From Amaranthus tricolor (Eukaryota > Streptophyta > Magnoliopsida > Caryophyllales > Amaranthaceae), in NCBI RefSeq assembly GCF_026212465.1, contig NC_080053.1, positions 18,584,608 to 18,648,607 on the forward strand: a stretch of 64,000 bases of DNA, given 5' to 3'. The position numbers and the translations under genes were made by a program. A model generated the notes under the pieces. It was given only the letters and a program-made list of their open reading frames with translations, did not search any database and was not told where the DNA came from. Positions 23,030 through 34,430 of the stretch are shown here, in pieces (positions within the stretch are counted from its first letter, which is position 1; each line of letters opens with the position of its first letter).

Positions 23030-23827
23030 TCTGTTTACTTTCAACTACTGTGGCATGAGATTTATTCTTTAATTCTGGACATTTAGACCTAAAATTTCCT
23101 AGTTCCTGACAGTGATAACATATTATGGTCTTAGTGTTGCTAGACCCATCTCTACTATTACAAGTATCTGACCTAGCACCGTTACTATTGTTAGACCCCT
23201 TATTCTTTCTAGAATTTCTACCCGACCTAACAACTAACCTACTGACATAATTCTCATTATCACCTGTCGCCGCACTTCTTCTTGTGTCAACGAGTCTTTG
23301 CCAACCACAAAAGACTCCACAAAGTTCTCATAACTCTTCGGTAGAGAAACAAGCAATATTAACGCTGCATCCTCATCATCTATCTTAACTTCTAAATTAC
23401 GCAAATCTAGTAAAATAGAATTAAGAATTTCTAGATGATCCCTTAATGGCGTACCTGACTGCATCCTGAGGCTAAACAACCGCTGTTTCAGTAGCAATTT
23501 GTTGGTTAAAGATTTTGTCATGTACAGTGACTCCAATTTTAACCATAATTTTGCGGCCGTCTCCTGATCAGCAACCTCCGTGATGATATGATCATCAAGA
23601 CTTAGTAAGATGGTAGAATGAGCCTTCTCTTCCATCACTACTAATTGTTCATCAGTCCATCCGTCTCCAAATCCCGACGTAGATGCCGCACTCTTTGGGA
23701 TTAACAGACGCCAAATCTGTAACTGCTTTAATAACGCCTTCATCTTAATTTGCCATAGCCCAAAGCTATTCTTTCCATTAAATTTCTCAATCCTTATTGT
23801 AGAATCTCCTACCATTGTTTCCTTCAA
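23030..23827 (-). pseudogene. gag: Copia gag with degenerate zinc knuckle
   Basis: The start MKETMVGDSTIRIEKFNG (23827) and GLWQIKMKALLKQLQIW identify a copia Gag of the UBN2 family. AAKLWLKLESLYMTKSLTNK and LKQRLFSLRMQSGTPLRDH follow. The open frame ends near 23234. On the same strand around 23130-23085 a nucleocapsid knuckle reads CYHCQELGNFRSKC, CX2CX4NX4C, with the zinc-binding histidine changed to asparagine. Gag assembles the virus-like particle. This one is roughly 200 aa in its intact part and could be nearly full length for the capsid portion. Confidence 0.85.
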
Positions 23828-23867
23828 AAACTCTTCCTAGGATTAAACCTGAGCTCTTGATGTCAAT

Positions 23868-23967
23868 TGTTGTGCGACAGCGGAAGCAAAGATGGAAAAC
23901 AATAATGAAACAATAAAGATTCAAACAAACAATAAAGATGCCAATCTGTTCGAGTCACCACATTTCA
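23868..23967 (-). repeat. 5' LTR of the copia element, internally deleted
   Basis: Only 100 bp remain: the first roughly 70 bp of the LTR (to caaacaataaaga) are joined directly to the last roughly 25 bp (ctgttcgagtcaccac...). The roughly 390 bp between them, including the TATA box, are gone, so this copy has no promoter. Confidence 0.85.
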
Positions 23968-24710
23968 GCACATGGCAAGCCAATAATCATCACATATTAA
24001 TCTTACTTCTTTTCTTTTTCCCGACCTATTACTCTTACCATTTACAATTATGTGAAAAATAATATATATACTAAATTCAATTTTAAACCTACTGAAATAA
24101 TGACGGATGTAAATTGTAATCTCAAATTTTCAAAATTTTCAGCTGATCTTTCTCTTCTTCATAAAAAGGGCTCAATTTGAAAATGTATTGAAGTTTTTCA
24201 TTAATTGAAACTGGTATTATATTAAGATCAAAGCTTGAAGACGATCTCTAGGAATGCAGATTAAAGTAGACTTGCTTTTCTGACATAACCTGTCGGATTT
24301 GGGTTTTGGGCCGATGAAGAGAGCCATGCGTTTACTTTATATTTTTGAATATTTTTTTATTGATATTTTGGAATATATTATTACTTCCTCCTATTTATCA
24401 ACGTTGCCTTATTTTCCTTTTAGTTGATATTTTATTAATTTGCAAGTTAAAATGTATTTGAGTGGAGTTTTGTTTAATTCGTCTCAATGTAAGAATTAAT
24501 AATATTTATTTTTTATAATTTTTTGTCGTAGCGTAAGAATTATTAGAGCTTAAACATTAGATAGTGTAGAAAAAGTTCATGGGACAAAGTTACTGAATAA
24601 GAGGAAATATGTTTCTTTTGTCTTATTTTGTTCAAAAGTAGACTATGTATAAATATACAATTGTACGAGTAAAATGGTTCTGACTTTAACACAAGACCTG
24701 TACTTAGAGT
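23968..24710. other. AT-rich stretch, no gene seen
   Basis: Possibly the continuation of the LTR or internal region interrupted by the copia. tttttcccgacctattac at about 24015 repeats sequence left of the copia. Nothing codes. Confidence 0.4.
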
Positions 24711-24960
24711 TGTTCAAATGTGCCTCGACCCGAAAATCCAAACTGAAATCGAAAGTTAACCGACCCGAAAATATATTTCTTTTTTAGGTTTATCGAACCG
24801 ACATTATTTGAACCGAAGTTGCGCCCGAACCGATTTACGACCAAAAATCATAAAATCGAACTCGAACTGCGATCGATTTTTAAAACCGACATGTTGTTAA
24901 CCGAGATTACCCAAACCTAATAGTGACCGAATCTGTTTTTTTGTCATTTGGAAAAATCAA
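24711..24960. mobile_element. hAT-like end remnant
   Basis: agttgttcaaatgtgcctcg, followed by repeated cgacccgaaaat, aaccgac and gaaccga words, has the look of a hAT terminus with subterminal repeats. No partner end or TSD found. Confidence 0.35.
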
Positions 24961-25099
24961 GTAAATTAAGGAATCCGTTTCGCAAATTGAGGATACAGAA
25001 TGCTTGAATTGATTAAAGAAAGTAAAGGTGAGTTAAAGAATGTTGAAAAATAACATAAGAATTGAAGTAGGGATTCGAAATTTAAAATTTTAAGGTTCT

Positions 25100-25351
25100 A
25101 TGAACTATCAAAGTTGGGAATACTCGAAGTTATGATTAAAGTTATGACGAGAACATGAAGGTGTAAGTTGTGAATGAACATGTTTGGAAGTGGGTGCAAT
25201 TTCGAGGACGAAATTATTTTAAGTTGGGGAAAATGTAACCGTCATTATTTTAATACATCTTAATTATAGTATAAATTAAGTAGGAGTTTCTGAAGTTATT
25301 TATGATGTGTATTGTAATTTCGGGGACGAAATTATTTTAAGTTGGAGAGAA
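25100..25351 (+). repeat. Gypsy pol end and PPT-LTR junction, tandemly duplicated
   Basis: aatttcgaggacgaaattat followed by tttaagttgggg translates as NFEDEIILSW, the usual last residues of a plant gypsy polyprotein. It is followed by an LTR-like start TGTAACCGTC at 25234. The same block recurs at about 25313-25352 (aatttcggggacgaaattat, then tgaaacaacc). The period is about 118 bp. Confidence 0.65.
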
Positions 25352-25727
25352 TGAAACAACCATTATTTTAGTATAATTTAATTATAGTACTAATCAAGTT
25401 AAATTGAGATTCGAGTTAAATTAATCCAAGTAATATTATTTTAGAGATAATAATTTGTCTTAATATTTATTTTAACTCGTATTTAAAGTTTTCTTTATTT
25501 TATATACAGTGACATTTAAATAAAGTAAAATTTTAAAACTATTTTATTTTACTTGTAATATTTATTTAGCCAAACGTATTTCATAAACTATGACAAAAAG
25601 TGAAAATAGATGAAAACAAAAATTGTGTAATACGTTTGATGACAATAGCTCTTCGTTGTTTCTTTAGTGGACACCTAAGTGTTTAAGTGTAATATACTTG
25701 GCTCTCCAAACTTTGTTAAGTAATCTA

Positions 25728-28700
25728 TAGGCATGGCCACGGTCCGGGTTGGTCTGGTTCCGTTCCGGTTCCATCCGGTTCCGGTTCCATTTGGAACCTG
25801 TCGCGACCGGTTCTGGTTCCGGGCGGTTCCAAACGGTTCCTTGGCGGTTCATGAGGCGGTTCCGGCGGTTCCAACTCACGGGACGGGCGGGTCAGACCAT
25901 CGGTTCCATTTTTATTTTTTCTTTAAATATTTATATAATAAAAAAATACTATAATATTGCGGACGTACCTTTGATGATTACTTGATTATTAGCGAAATTC
26001 ATTGCTTGTCAAGTTGTCATCGTTATTAAAATATTGACTAAAGAGAATGAAAAAAATAAATTAATAAGAAACAAATCAATGATAATGTCGATAAAGATGA
26101 TTAATAAAAAAAGAGGGAGAAAATGGACTTGAACCTAGTACCCAAAGGAATACTAAGCTGCCTACGTATCCTGAAGGAATCAAACCCCACGTAGTTCTTT
26201 GTCATACCTTTTATTTATAGTTGTTGAATGTTGATTTATCGTTGTCCGATTGATCCTATTCGTCTTTGTCATCATCATATGGTTGGTTAGATGCTTCCGC
26301 TGACTCTCCTCCTGACGATGATGCAGATGTATCCATCATCATCCATGGATCATCATCGTCGTCTTGATCATCATCGTTCCTTAGTCCTTGTGTTCGAATC
26401 TCCGCTTGATCCAAATCTTTCTTGCAAACACATATTTGAATACTATGTGGAGCAAGACGAGATCTCTTTTCGTCCAAAACTCTTCTACCTGCACTAAAAG
26501 CAGACTCCGACGCAATTGTTGACGCAGTAATTGCAAAGATATCCTTTGCAATTCTCGATAAAATGGGAAATTTTACAGATTTTTCTTTCCACCACTCTAA
26601 AATATTATAGCTACCTTGGTCAATTTCAAAGTAGTGTTTAAGATAACTATCTAATTCTAAATATGAGGTGGAGGGTGAAGAAGAAGATGATCCTACAAAA
26701 CTATCATCTTGACTCATTATATTAGCTATTACCGAATTATAATAAGAGGGACGTGCCGAAACGCTAGCACGCCTAGACGTATCGCGTTTTGGGTTATATA
26801 CACTAGCGTAATAATCATAGAGTTCTGCTAAATATGTTTTACATGTTTCAACATAATTATGTACATCAGTAGGCGGGCGATCTAACGATTGGTAGTAAAA
26901 TCCTATTACTTTAGTAAGGACTTCAGTTTTAAAACATAGGTCTAAAATTGTTGCAATTCCATAAATATAAGGAAAATCGGTAAAATATGTCTTCCATTTT
27001 TCCATCATATCTGCAAGAATCGGCTTCAAATATGGGTTAGTATCATCATGCGTATGTTTAAGGAGATGATAAAAAATAGTAATACACTCACTTAGTACTA
27101 AGTGAACGTTCGGTTCATAAACATATGAAAAAATCTTAGTTGCGTGGTCATACGCTTCTAATATATTATGTACACCTATAGCTAATTCCCAAGTGTCATC
27201 AGCTATATAGCTATCTGTACACTCACTATACAGTTGTGTTATAACTGGACGATAAGCAATCGCCTTTCTTAATAAATCGTTGGTTGAGCCCCAACGTGCA
27301 GGAGTATCTAATGACAAATACACTTTTTTTAGTTGATATTGGTCACATAATTGTTTATATCGTCTCTTTATCTTTCCAATCCTAAGCCACTTCACTATAT
27401 CTCTAATTGGTTCTAATAAATCGCTTAATTTGTTTTATACCTGCTTGGCAAGATAAGTTAACTATATGCGCACAACAACGTATGTGTAATAAGCTACCCC
27501 CAAGGATAAAACTAAATGCAGGTTCGTTATACAAAAGCAATTATTCTCTTTTGAATAATCCAATTTTGATCTATCCAATGTGCTGTTACACACATATAAG
27601 ATTCTAAATGTGGGGGAGTAGACCAAATGTCAGTTGTTATGCTAACCCTACCATTAAAAGATTTAAACATTTCAACTAATTCATAGCGCATTGATTCATA
27701 TAATTTAATTGTGCGTCTTTTAAGAGTGCTCCTAGGGATTGCTCTATATTGTGGTTGCAAAGTTTTTCTAGTGTAACGCTCGTATGCCCTACTTTCACCA
27801 TGGTTAAATGGAAATTCATCACAAATTACATACTTAGAAAATTCATCAATCATATCATTACGATTATATCTAAAAGGCATACCTGTGCTGGGAATGTCCC
27901 ACTGTGTCTGTCGGCTTCCACTTGTGGTCCCGCTGCCGCTTGCTGCATGAGTTTCTTTTGTGATTCCATGCTTCTTTGCCAAATGTTTGTTAAAAGATCC
28001 CGTACCACCACCTAACACGTATTCACAAAACACAATAAATAAATTTTTATAAAATATGAATATATAATGTATGTATAAAACACTTAAAAAGTATTTACCT
28101 CTGGCGAAACTGTATGAAACTAAGGGCTTTACTCCTTGACTTTCACAAATTTGACAAGTGCATAAGAAAATATCTGGATTGTCGGTTGGTTCTTTTGTGA
28201 AATACGACCACACATGTGAAACAACTCTATCACTAGGAGGTGGCATTGCCGGAAAAGGTTGTCTTACTGGTTCATCTTCATCTAAATAAATAATTTAAAA
28301 TTATAAAACTATAATTAAATAAATAAATAATTTAAAATTTAATTAATTTGAAGAATAAAATTATAAAACTAACCGATAGTTTGGAAATTGACTCGTTTAC
28401 CACGAGCTTGTCTTTGTTGTTGTTCTTGTAGTTGTTCTTCATGTGATCTTTTTGATGACTGTCGAGATACATGTATCCCAATAGGGGTCGTTGGTTTCTC
28501 TTCTTGTTCTTCTTCTTCATCAATTTGTATTTCTCTTTCCACTTCTTCTGCAAAATTATGTAATTCTGGGTCGTACCCTTCTGGATAATTTGGTTCATAA
28601 TTATAATTACTAATCGAAGGTGTTGTTGATACCGACGGAGTAGAAGTGGCCTTTCTTTTGGAGGAGCTGGAACCTCCCAATGATTTTGTCACTTTAGTAA

Positions 28701-29262
28701 CTTTTTTTGAGGCTTTTTTCAAAAATAAAGACATGATTGATAATATTGAAATAATAATAGAATTAAGAAATAAATAAATAAATAATAAACTAATTATGTA
28801 ATTAACTAAATTAAGAAATAATTAAAAGACTAATTATGTAATTAAGAGAATAATTGCGTAATTAAAGAATTAAGTAGAGAGAGTAGGAGAACAGATGAGT
28901 TGTGAATGAAAATGATTGAAAGCGATGAGTATTTATAGGAAAAATGGCAACGGCTATATAACGGCTACTTTTCACGGTTCCGGTTCCATGGAACCGTTGG
29001 GTCGGTTCACCCGGACCGGTCCCGGTTCCGGTTCCATGGAACCGTTGGATCGGTTCAACCGGACCGGTTCCGGTTCCAAACCGCGGTTTTTAGGTCCGGT
29101 TCATGAAGTTTTTTCCGGCGGTTTCATGGTTACGGCAACTTTTTTCCGGCGGTTTCACGGTTCCGCGGTTCGGGGCGGTTCGGAACCTGTCGCAAACGGA
29201 TCCGGTTCCAAGCGGTTCGGCACCGGTTCGGTTCCGGGTAACCCGCCCCGTGGCCATGCCTA
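25728..29262 (-). mobile_element. hAT transposon with intact ends
   Basis: Terminal inverted repeats TAGGCATGGCCACGG at 25728 and its complement CCGTGGCCATGCCTA ending at 29262 are flanked by GTAATCTA on both sides (25720-25727 and 29263-29270), a perfect 8-bp duplication, diagnostic of hAT. Both ends (about 25740-25890 and 28975-29245) are packed with ccggttcc/ggaaccgg words, likely transposase-binding sites. The transposase gene lies on the minus strand with at least two introns and is broken in its third exon. The element sits inside a gypsy LTR, so it is younger than that LTR. Confidence 0.93.
26256..28734 (-). pseudogene. hAT transposase gene, three exons, broken
   Basis: Exon 1 (28734-28374) encodes a basic Ser/Lys-rich N-terminus and an acidic EEEEQEE patch. 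Intron 1 (28373-28282, gttagt...ttag) joins in phase 1 to exon 2 (28281-28099, VVSHVWSYF and CTCQICE), the first half of a BED zinc finger. Intron 2 (28098-28012, gtaaat...ttag) leads to exon 3 with HLAKKHGI, completing the finger's Cys2His2 pattern. Exon 3 carries the RNase H-like core (VSITTDIWSTPPH), then TAA at about 27527, lost sequence and a frameshift near 27430. It recovers as LRIGKIKRRYKQL and ends with the dimerisation motif SESAFSAGRRVLDEKRSRL. It would cut and rejoin the element ends in the nucleus, but is now inactive. Confidence 0.88.
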
Positions 29263-32135
29263 GTAATCTACAAACATTCAGAATCTCATCCTTCAATTCC
29301 CAAACATAAACTCTTGCTTTCCATCTTTTCTTTGCTCTAAATTTTCCATCTTAGCTCTCAACAAATAAGATTAAGGTAATCATCTTTCATTTTCAATCTC
29401 TTCTTTTATCATCAATACGAATTTATATTTTGAGATTGATTAACAAATCCTACAAAAATTAAGTTACAAAATAAAAATTATCCCTCTCCATCTTATTTAA
29501 AATCCCCTAAATAAGATTAGGGAAGTTGGTGTTCTTCAATTTTAATTGGTTTTCATAAGTTGATTTATGGGTTTAATTGGATTTTGTTTTCCTCAATTAC
29601 TCTAGGTTTTTGAATCTTTTATATGTGCAATTGGGTATTTATGTTTTATTCAAGTGAATTGGGTTTCAATTCATAATTGGGTCTTAATTGGATAATGTGT
29701 TCTGAAATTTCAGGAACATAAATTGACCTTACTGTTTTGCAATTTTTCAGCGCAGTTATGTTTATTTTAAGGTTCTAGTGTCTTCATACGAAATGTGGAG
29801 CTCCGAGTCAGGGTCGCGTAGCCACTTAAATCGTCTCATTTGGTTTCCGTATGAGTGAGTTATGCCTGTTTTAGTAGGAGGTGTCCTAAAATCATTACGA
29901 GATTTCTAATTTGAGATCAAGAGATAGTGAAAAAATTGGGTAATCTTCTAATCTGATTTTCGGGCTCATCTAAGCTTTTTATTTGGGTTTAATGAATGGA
30001 TTAAAGTGGAGGTTTGAGTTTGTTTGGGTCGAGAGTAAACCAAATTTAAGAGGAAGTAATCCATGATTATTTTCAAGTACATACTTGCTGTGGTTTTGCT
30101 CTCAAAGCTTTTCTTGAAGTTGTTATTTGAGGTAGAACTCTAACTAAAAATTCTCTTTAAATATTTAAAAGGTGTGGTGAAACTTGATTCAAAGTTCAAA
30201 TGAGAGTTTTGATCAAGTTATATCATAATGTTGTGATTACAATGTTTGATTAAAGATTATTAAAACAAAACTATTTGATATCAAGTATTTGATCGAGTAT
30301 AAATGTATATCTAAGTTTGAATTATGATTGGAATTGTTGTGTTCTTTGTTGAATTTGGACTTAGTTTTGTGTTGATCAAATTGTGAAATTTGAGTGATTC
30401 ATGATTCAAAGGGAGAGTGCACATAAGGGGTTTGTTGAAAGTACAATCAAGTTTGGAGTTGTGTTCTTGTGTTCTTTAGTATTGATGGAAATTGAGTATA
30501 ACATATTAATCCAAATTAATTATATTTTAGCATATATTATATTGTTATAAGTAGGATAATTTATTTAAATGGTTATATGTTGAATTGGATAAAACTTTCG
30601 ATTGAATTGGGTAAAATGGAAGAAGATTCGCGAGTCGAGAGTTATCTCGTGGATCACGACTCCTGTGTCAGTCAAATTTTCTGTTCTTGTGTCAGCTCGT
30701 ATTTTGAGCATAACTTCTTCGTCCGAAATTGGAATTTAACAAATGACCAGTCGTTACGACCATATAAAAGTCGTTAACAACCTCGAACTAAAATTTCATT
30801 AAAATGTTTAGTAGCACTTGCGTTATAGGTCCATAAGTGGGCAAAGTTCTAAATGAAAATCAATAAAACAAATCAAACATGTAAATAACTTTGTTAAGGT
30901 CATGATTAGTACAGTTAAGTCTTAATTAAGTTAGGAGCGTTACTTAAATTTATAAATATGATTATATGAGTATGTTAATTAAGTGTTTGAATGAGTGTTT
31001 ATATAACCAAGTCATAGTTTGATTGATTAGTATATGTATGTAATAATATGGTTATATAAGGTATTATATATGATTAAGTTTGTTCATTTAATTTTGAGAT
31101 ATGTTAAGTATTGAAAAAGTATGTTATGTGATATTTTAATGTTGCATTTATCTGAAAATAGTAACATGATAATAAAAAGGGTTGATAGTAAGGAAATGTC
31201 GAACCATGCTTTCGGCATGTAAAAAAACGTGGGACGTGTTTTCTAGCACGTAAAATATGGCGAACACAGTAAGGTTATTTAACCTGACCTGTGGCTCGAG
31301 CAACATCGTACTGGAGGAGTGACGACTCCCACTAAGTTAGGGGTTTTGGTTTACCTCACCTTAACAGGCCCTTACATATATCAAACAAAGATCATATGTA
31401 TTGCATTCATTTAATAAATAATTGGATTTCACGCCCTAACGCTCAAGCAGAATTGTTAGTAAATAACGCTCTGGTACTCAAGCAGAAGGACCAGAATTTT
31501 AGTATAATATAAATCTAACATAAAAATGAATCCCCTATACTACATAAGATACCTTGCATATTATTTATTGTGATGCACTTAAGCATATATTTCTATACTT
31601 GTATAATTCCTGGCAAGTTTCTATACACGACTTAATAGTTGACCCGATTTCCACCGTCTGTTCTGACTTATGTGAAGTCTTATGTGCTATATGGGTCCCT
31701 TTTGGGTGCTATAAAGGTTTCATTGTTTGAGGTACTACTCAGCCTTGGTTGCTGATACTACACAGTTTTTGTTGTCACTCTAAATAATTGTCCCTTGAGG
31801 GATAGTGCATTTACGAGTGTTGCAGGTGTTAGTTGGATATCAGAGTAGCGCAGCGAAGCATGGTCAAAACTTTTCTCTTGAGATGAATCACGCTTTTGAT
31901 TTTCATTGTAAACAATAACTGTATTTAAGAAATTTATTTGTAACTTAATTGAAAAAGGACATTTGTGTAAATTTTTATAAAATTATTTAATTTATTAAAG
32001 TATTTATTTATTAAAATCTAATTAGTTTGCTTACCTTTGGTCTGAGATTGAAATAACTCGAGTAATTAGTCAAAAGTCTTCCGTTGTGTCAAAAAAAGTA
32101 CTTTACTGAAGGTAAATAGGATTCGGGCTGTTACA

Positions 32136-33135
32136 ATATATACCTCTTTAAAATCTTCATCAGCTTCATATAACTCTTTAATCCATTCAAAACCAAGTAC
32201 CTTGGCTTCAATTACACCAAGAAGGAAATATCGCCTGTAGAGTGCATCAGCTACAACATTTGCTTTGCCACATTTGTATTTAGCCGAAAAAGTGACTGTT
32301 TGTAAAAACTCCACCCATTTTGCATGCCTTGCATTCAACTTCTTTTGCGCATATATGAATTTCAAGGATTTATGATCTGAATACAAAACAAAGGGTTGTG
32401 GGCTCAATTAATGTGACCAATGATCAAGAGCCCTTACCATTAGCATAGAACTACTTATCATAGGTTGAATAATTAAGCTTCCCTTGGCTAAGCTTCTCAC
32501 TAGAGGTAGACAACTTGATGTCCCTCTTGAATCAACACAACACCAACTCCTTTTCCACTAGCGTCACACTCCACTTCAAATGGCTTTGTGAAATCAGGAA
32601 GTGCTAGAATAGGAGCTTCACACATCTTCTTTACCAACTCAAGGGCTTCTTGTGCTTGAGTGGTCCATGTAAACGTACCCTTTTTAGTACACTCAGTGAT
32701 TGAAGCCATGAGTGCGCTAAAATTCTTGATAAACCGCCTATAGAAGGATGTTAATCCATGAAATGCTCAAACTTCAGTTATGGTCTTTGGAATTAGCTAT
32801 GAAGCAATGGCCTCGACTTTGCTTAGATCAACTTTAATGCCAGCACCTGTTACAATTTAACCAAGTGACCTCTAACAACATAAAATTACATTTTTTCAAT
32901 TTTCCGTACAATTTGTTCTCTCTCAAGACCCCCAAACAACTCTTTAAGATGAATCAAATGTTCCTACTCACTCTTGCTAAATACTAAGATATCATCTAGT
33001 ACACAACAATAAATTTCCTTAAGAAAGGTCGAAGTACTTCATTCATTAGCCTAATAAAAGTACTAGGAGCATTAGTTAGCCTAAAAGGCATTACTAACCA
33101 TTCATACAAACCTTACTTAGTTTTGAAAGCAGTTT
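32136..33135 (-). pseudogene. Ty3/gypsy RT-RNase H relic
   Basis: Minus-strand reading from 33135 gives [16 protein letters not shown], then [12 protein letters not shown] (the YxDD-type active site), then in 32709-32500 TFTWTTQAQEALELVKKM and FEVECDASGKGVGVVL (RNase H start). In 32407-32136 it shows FVLYSDHKSLKFIYAQKKLN and GKANVVADALYRR. Several frame breaks separate these pieces. The relic stops exactly at 32135/32136, where a plus-strand LTR ends, and the integrase C-terminus of a similar minus-strand copy lies at 19100-19808. Confidence 0.85.
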
Positions 33136-33146
33136 TCCATTCATTA

Positions 33147-33212
33147 ACAGATGGGGATGGGGATGGGAATTCCAATACCCGCCCCGCCCCGCCCAGTTTG
33201 CATCCCTAATCA
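33147..33212. mobile_element. hAT-like terminal fragment
   Basis: gatggggatggggatgggaa, then cccgccccgccccgcccag and tttgcatccct, resembles one hAT end with its G/C-rich subterminal words. No matching end was found. Confidence 0.4.
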
Positions 33213-33227
33213 TATCATGTATAATTA

Positions 33228-33320
33228 ACTAATTCAGCAACCACTTGACATGTGGCGACTTAAGAATGAAGGTTGAGAAATTCCCATGATTTGCCACGTG
33301 TCAATTTGCTGAATCATCTC
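33228..33320. repeat. Imperfect inverted repeat with ACGT-core box
   Basis: attcagcaaccacttgacat (then gtggcg) pairs with tgccacgtgtcaatttgctg (then aat) about 45 bp away, giving arms of about 25 bp with few mismatches. It could be a small MITE or a hairpin. The right arm has the G-box-like CCACGTGTC. Confidence 0.6.
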
Positions 33321-33750
33321 CTCAAAGTAATTAGTTATTGATTTTCTTATTCCTTCATTAAATACCTATGTTTGGCACATATAATTTTGTTGAATTATCC
33401 CCTCAAATTTATTTTATGATATTGATTTTTATGATAAAAATTATTATATTTTGTTATATGTATCTTATGATTTTAACTATTAAAAATTAATTTTTTGATA
33501 GGAGAAAAAAGCTGAGCATTTTGAAGTCAAATTTAATACTTTGCATAATATGACAGTTTTGTAGTTTTCAAGCTAATAGTTTAATTACAATAGCAATTTC
33601 GTTCACAAATGGAGTGTATTTACTTTAATAATAGTAGTTGTCTGGTTTGTTATTTGCCATGCCTTTTATACACGAAATTTTGACCTTATTTATATACTAC
33701 GATCCATTATTAAAAGCCCGGATTTTAAAATATAAATTTAAGCCTTACAG
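33321..33750. other. AT-rich, no gene seen
   Basis: Low-complexity AT-rich sequence with no ORF of interest. Confidence 0.6.
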
Positions 33751-33769
33751 TTTGATATAATTCTTCACC

Positions 33770-34430
33770 TATTTTATCACAATTAAAGTAATAATTGTTG
33801 CTTTCTTAATTAGGTGAAATATAACAATAATGAAATGCATAATTTTAAAAACACGCATTAATTACTCAAAATCAAAATACTTTAAAATAAGCAAATACAA
33901 CGCATATATTAATCTATATTCAGTCTTAAGTATGAAATTCACTCAAATAATTGAAAATTTATGCAAAAAAATAGGGCGGATTATAAAAATGATGATTTTA
34001 TTCCTATATCATAAATATTCCAAAATAAAATTTAGAGAAATTATTCCTTAATTAGTGCATTCTTAATTCTCTACAGCTTGACATAATTTTTTCTTTTTTT
34101 TTATATATTTTATCACAATTAAAGTAATAATTGTTTTCTTCTTAATTAGGTTACATATAACTATAACTAAAGGCAGAATTTTAAAAACATGCCTTAATTA
34201 CTCAAAATCAAAATACTTTAAAATATGCAAATATTGGGTAGATATTAATCTATATATATTCAGTTTTAAGTATGACATTTAAATTAAAATTTGAATTTTA
34301 CTTAAATAATTGAAAATTTCTTGCTGAAAATATAGGGAGGATAATGATGTTTTTATTCCTATTCCATAAATACTCCAAATTAAAATAAATGAGATAATTA
34401 TTCCTTAATTAGTGCATTCTTATGAGATAT
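33770..34430 (+). repeat. Tandem duplication of about 340-357 bp
   Basis: Two successive copies: cacaattaaagtaataattg, then taattactcaaaatcaaaat and ttccttaattagtgcattct occur at about 33780-34065 and again at 34115-34425 in the same order, with indels. The small open stretch 33830-34051 lies in the first copy and is not conserved in the second, so it is not a gene. Confidence 0.8.

Larger units (their letters stand above)
20310..23967 (-). mobile_element. Defective Ty1/copia element, minus orientation
   Basis: LTRs at 20310-20798 and 23868-23967 share the start TGTTGTGCGACAGCGGAAGC and the end CTGTTCGAGTCACCACATTTCA (split by a deletion in the right copy). The PBS lies next to the right LTR (minus strand attgacatcaagagctc, 23867-23851) and the PPT next to the left one (caaggtggagatt on the minus strand). 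Gag and protease are recognisable, integrase and RT are missing, and only an RNase H tail is left before the PPT. A non-autonomous, internally rearranged copy. No TSD is visible (catga on the left, gcaca on the right). Confidence 0.82.
25352..32135 (+). mobile_element. Long gypsy 3' LTR, interrupted by a hAT element
   Basis: Starts TGAAACAACC after a PPT-like aagttggagaga, and ends GGGCTGTTACA at 32135, where it abuts a truncated minus-strand RT-RNase H relic. Taking out the hAT (25728-29262) and one 8-bp duplicate leaves about 3.2 kb. The part at about 31125-31520 (gttgcatttatctgaaaata, ggggtgacgactcccacta, caagcagaaggaccag) matches the LTR at 1110-1420. No gene is seen in 29271-32135. The small open stretch at 30577-30777 is not convincing. 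Confidence 0.6.

Noticed and set aside
25728..25900. ccggttcc arrays as a possible CRISPR-like or satellite array
   Set aside because: Units are short and irregular and confined to the two ends of one hAT element; they are subterminal repeats.
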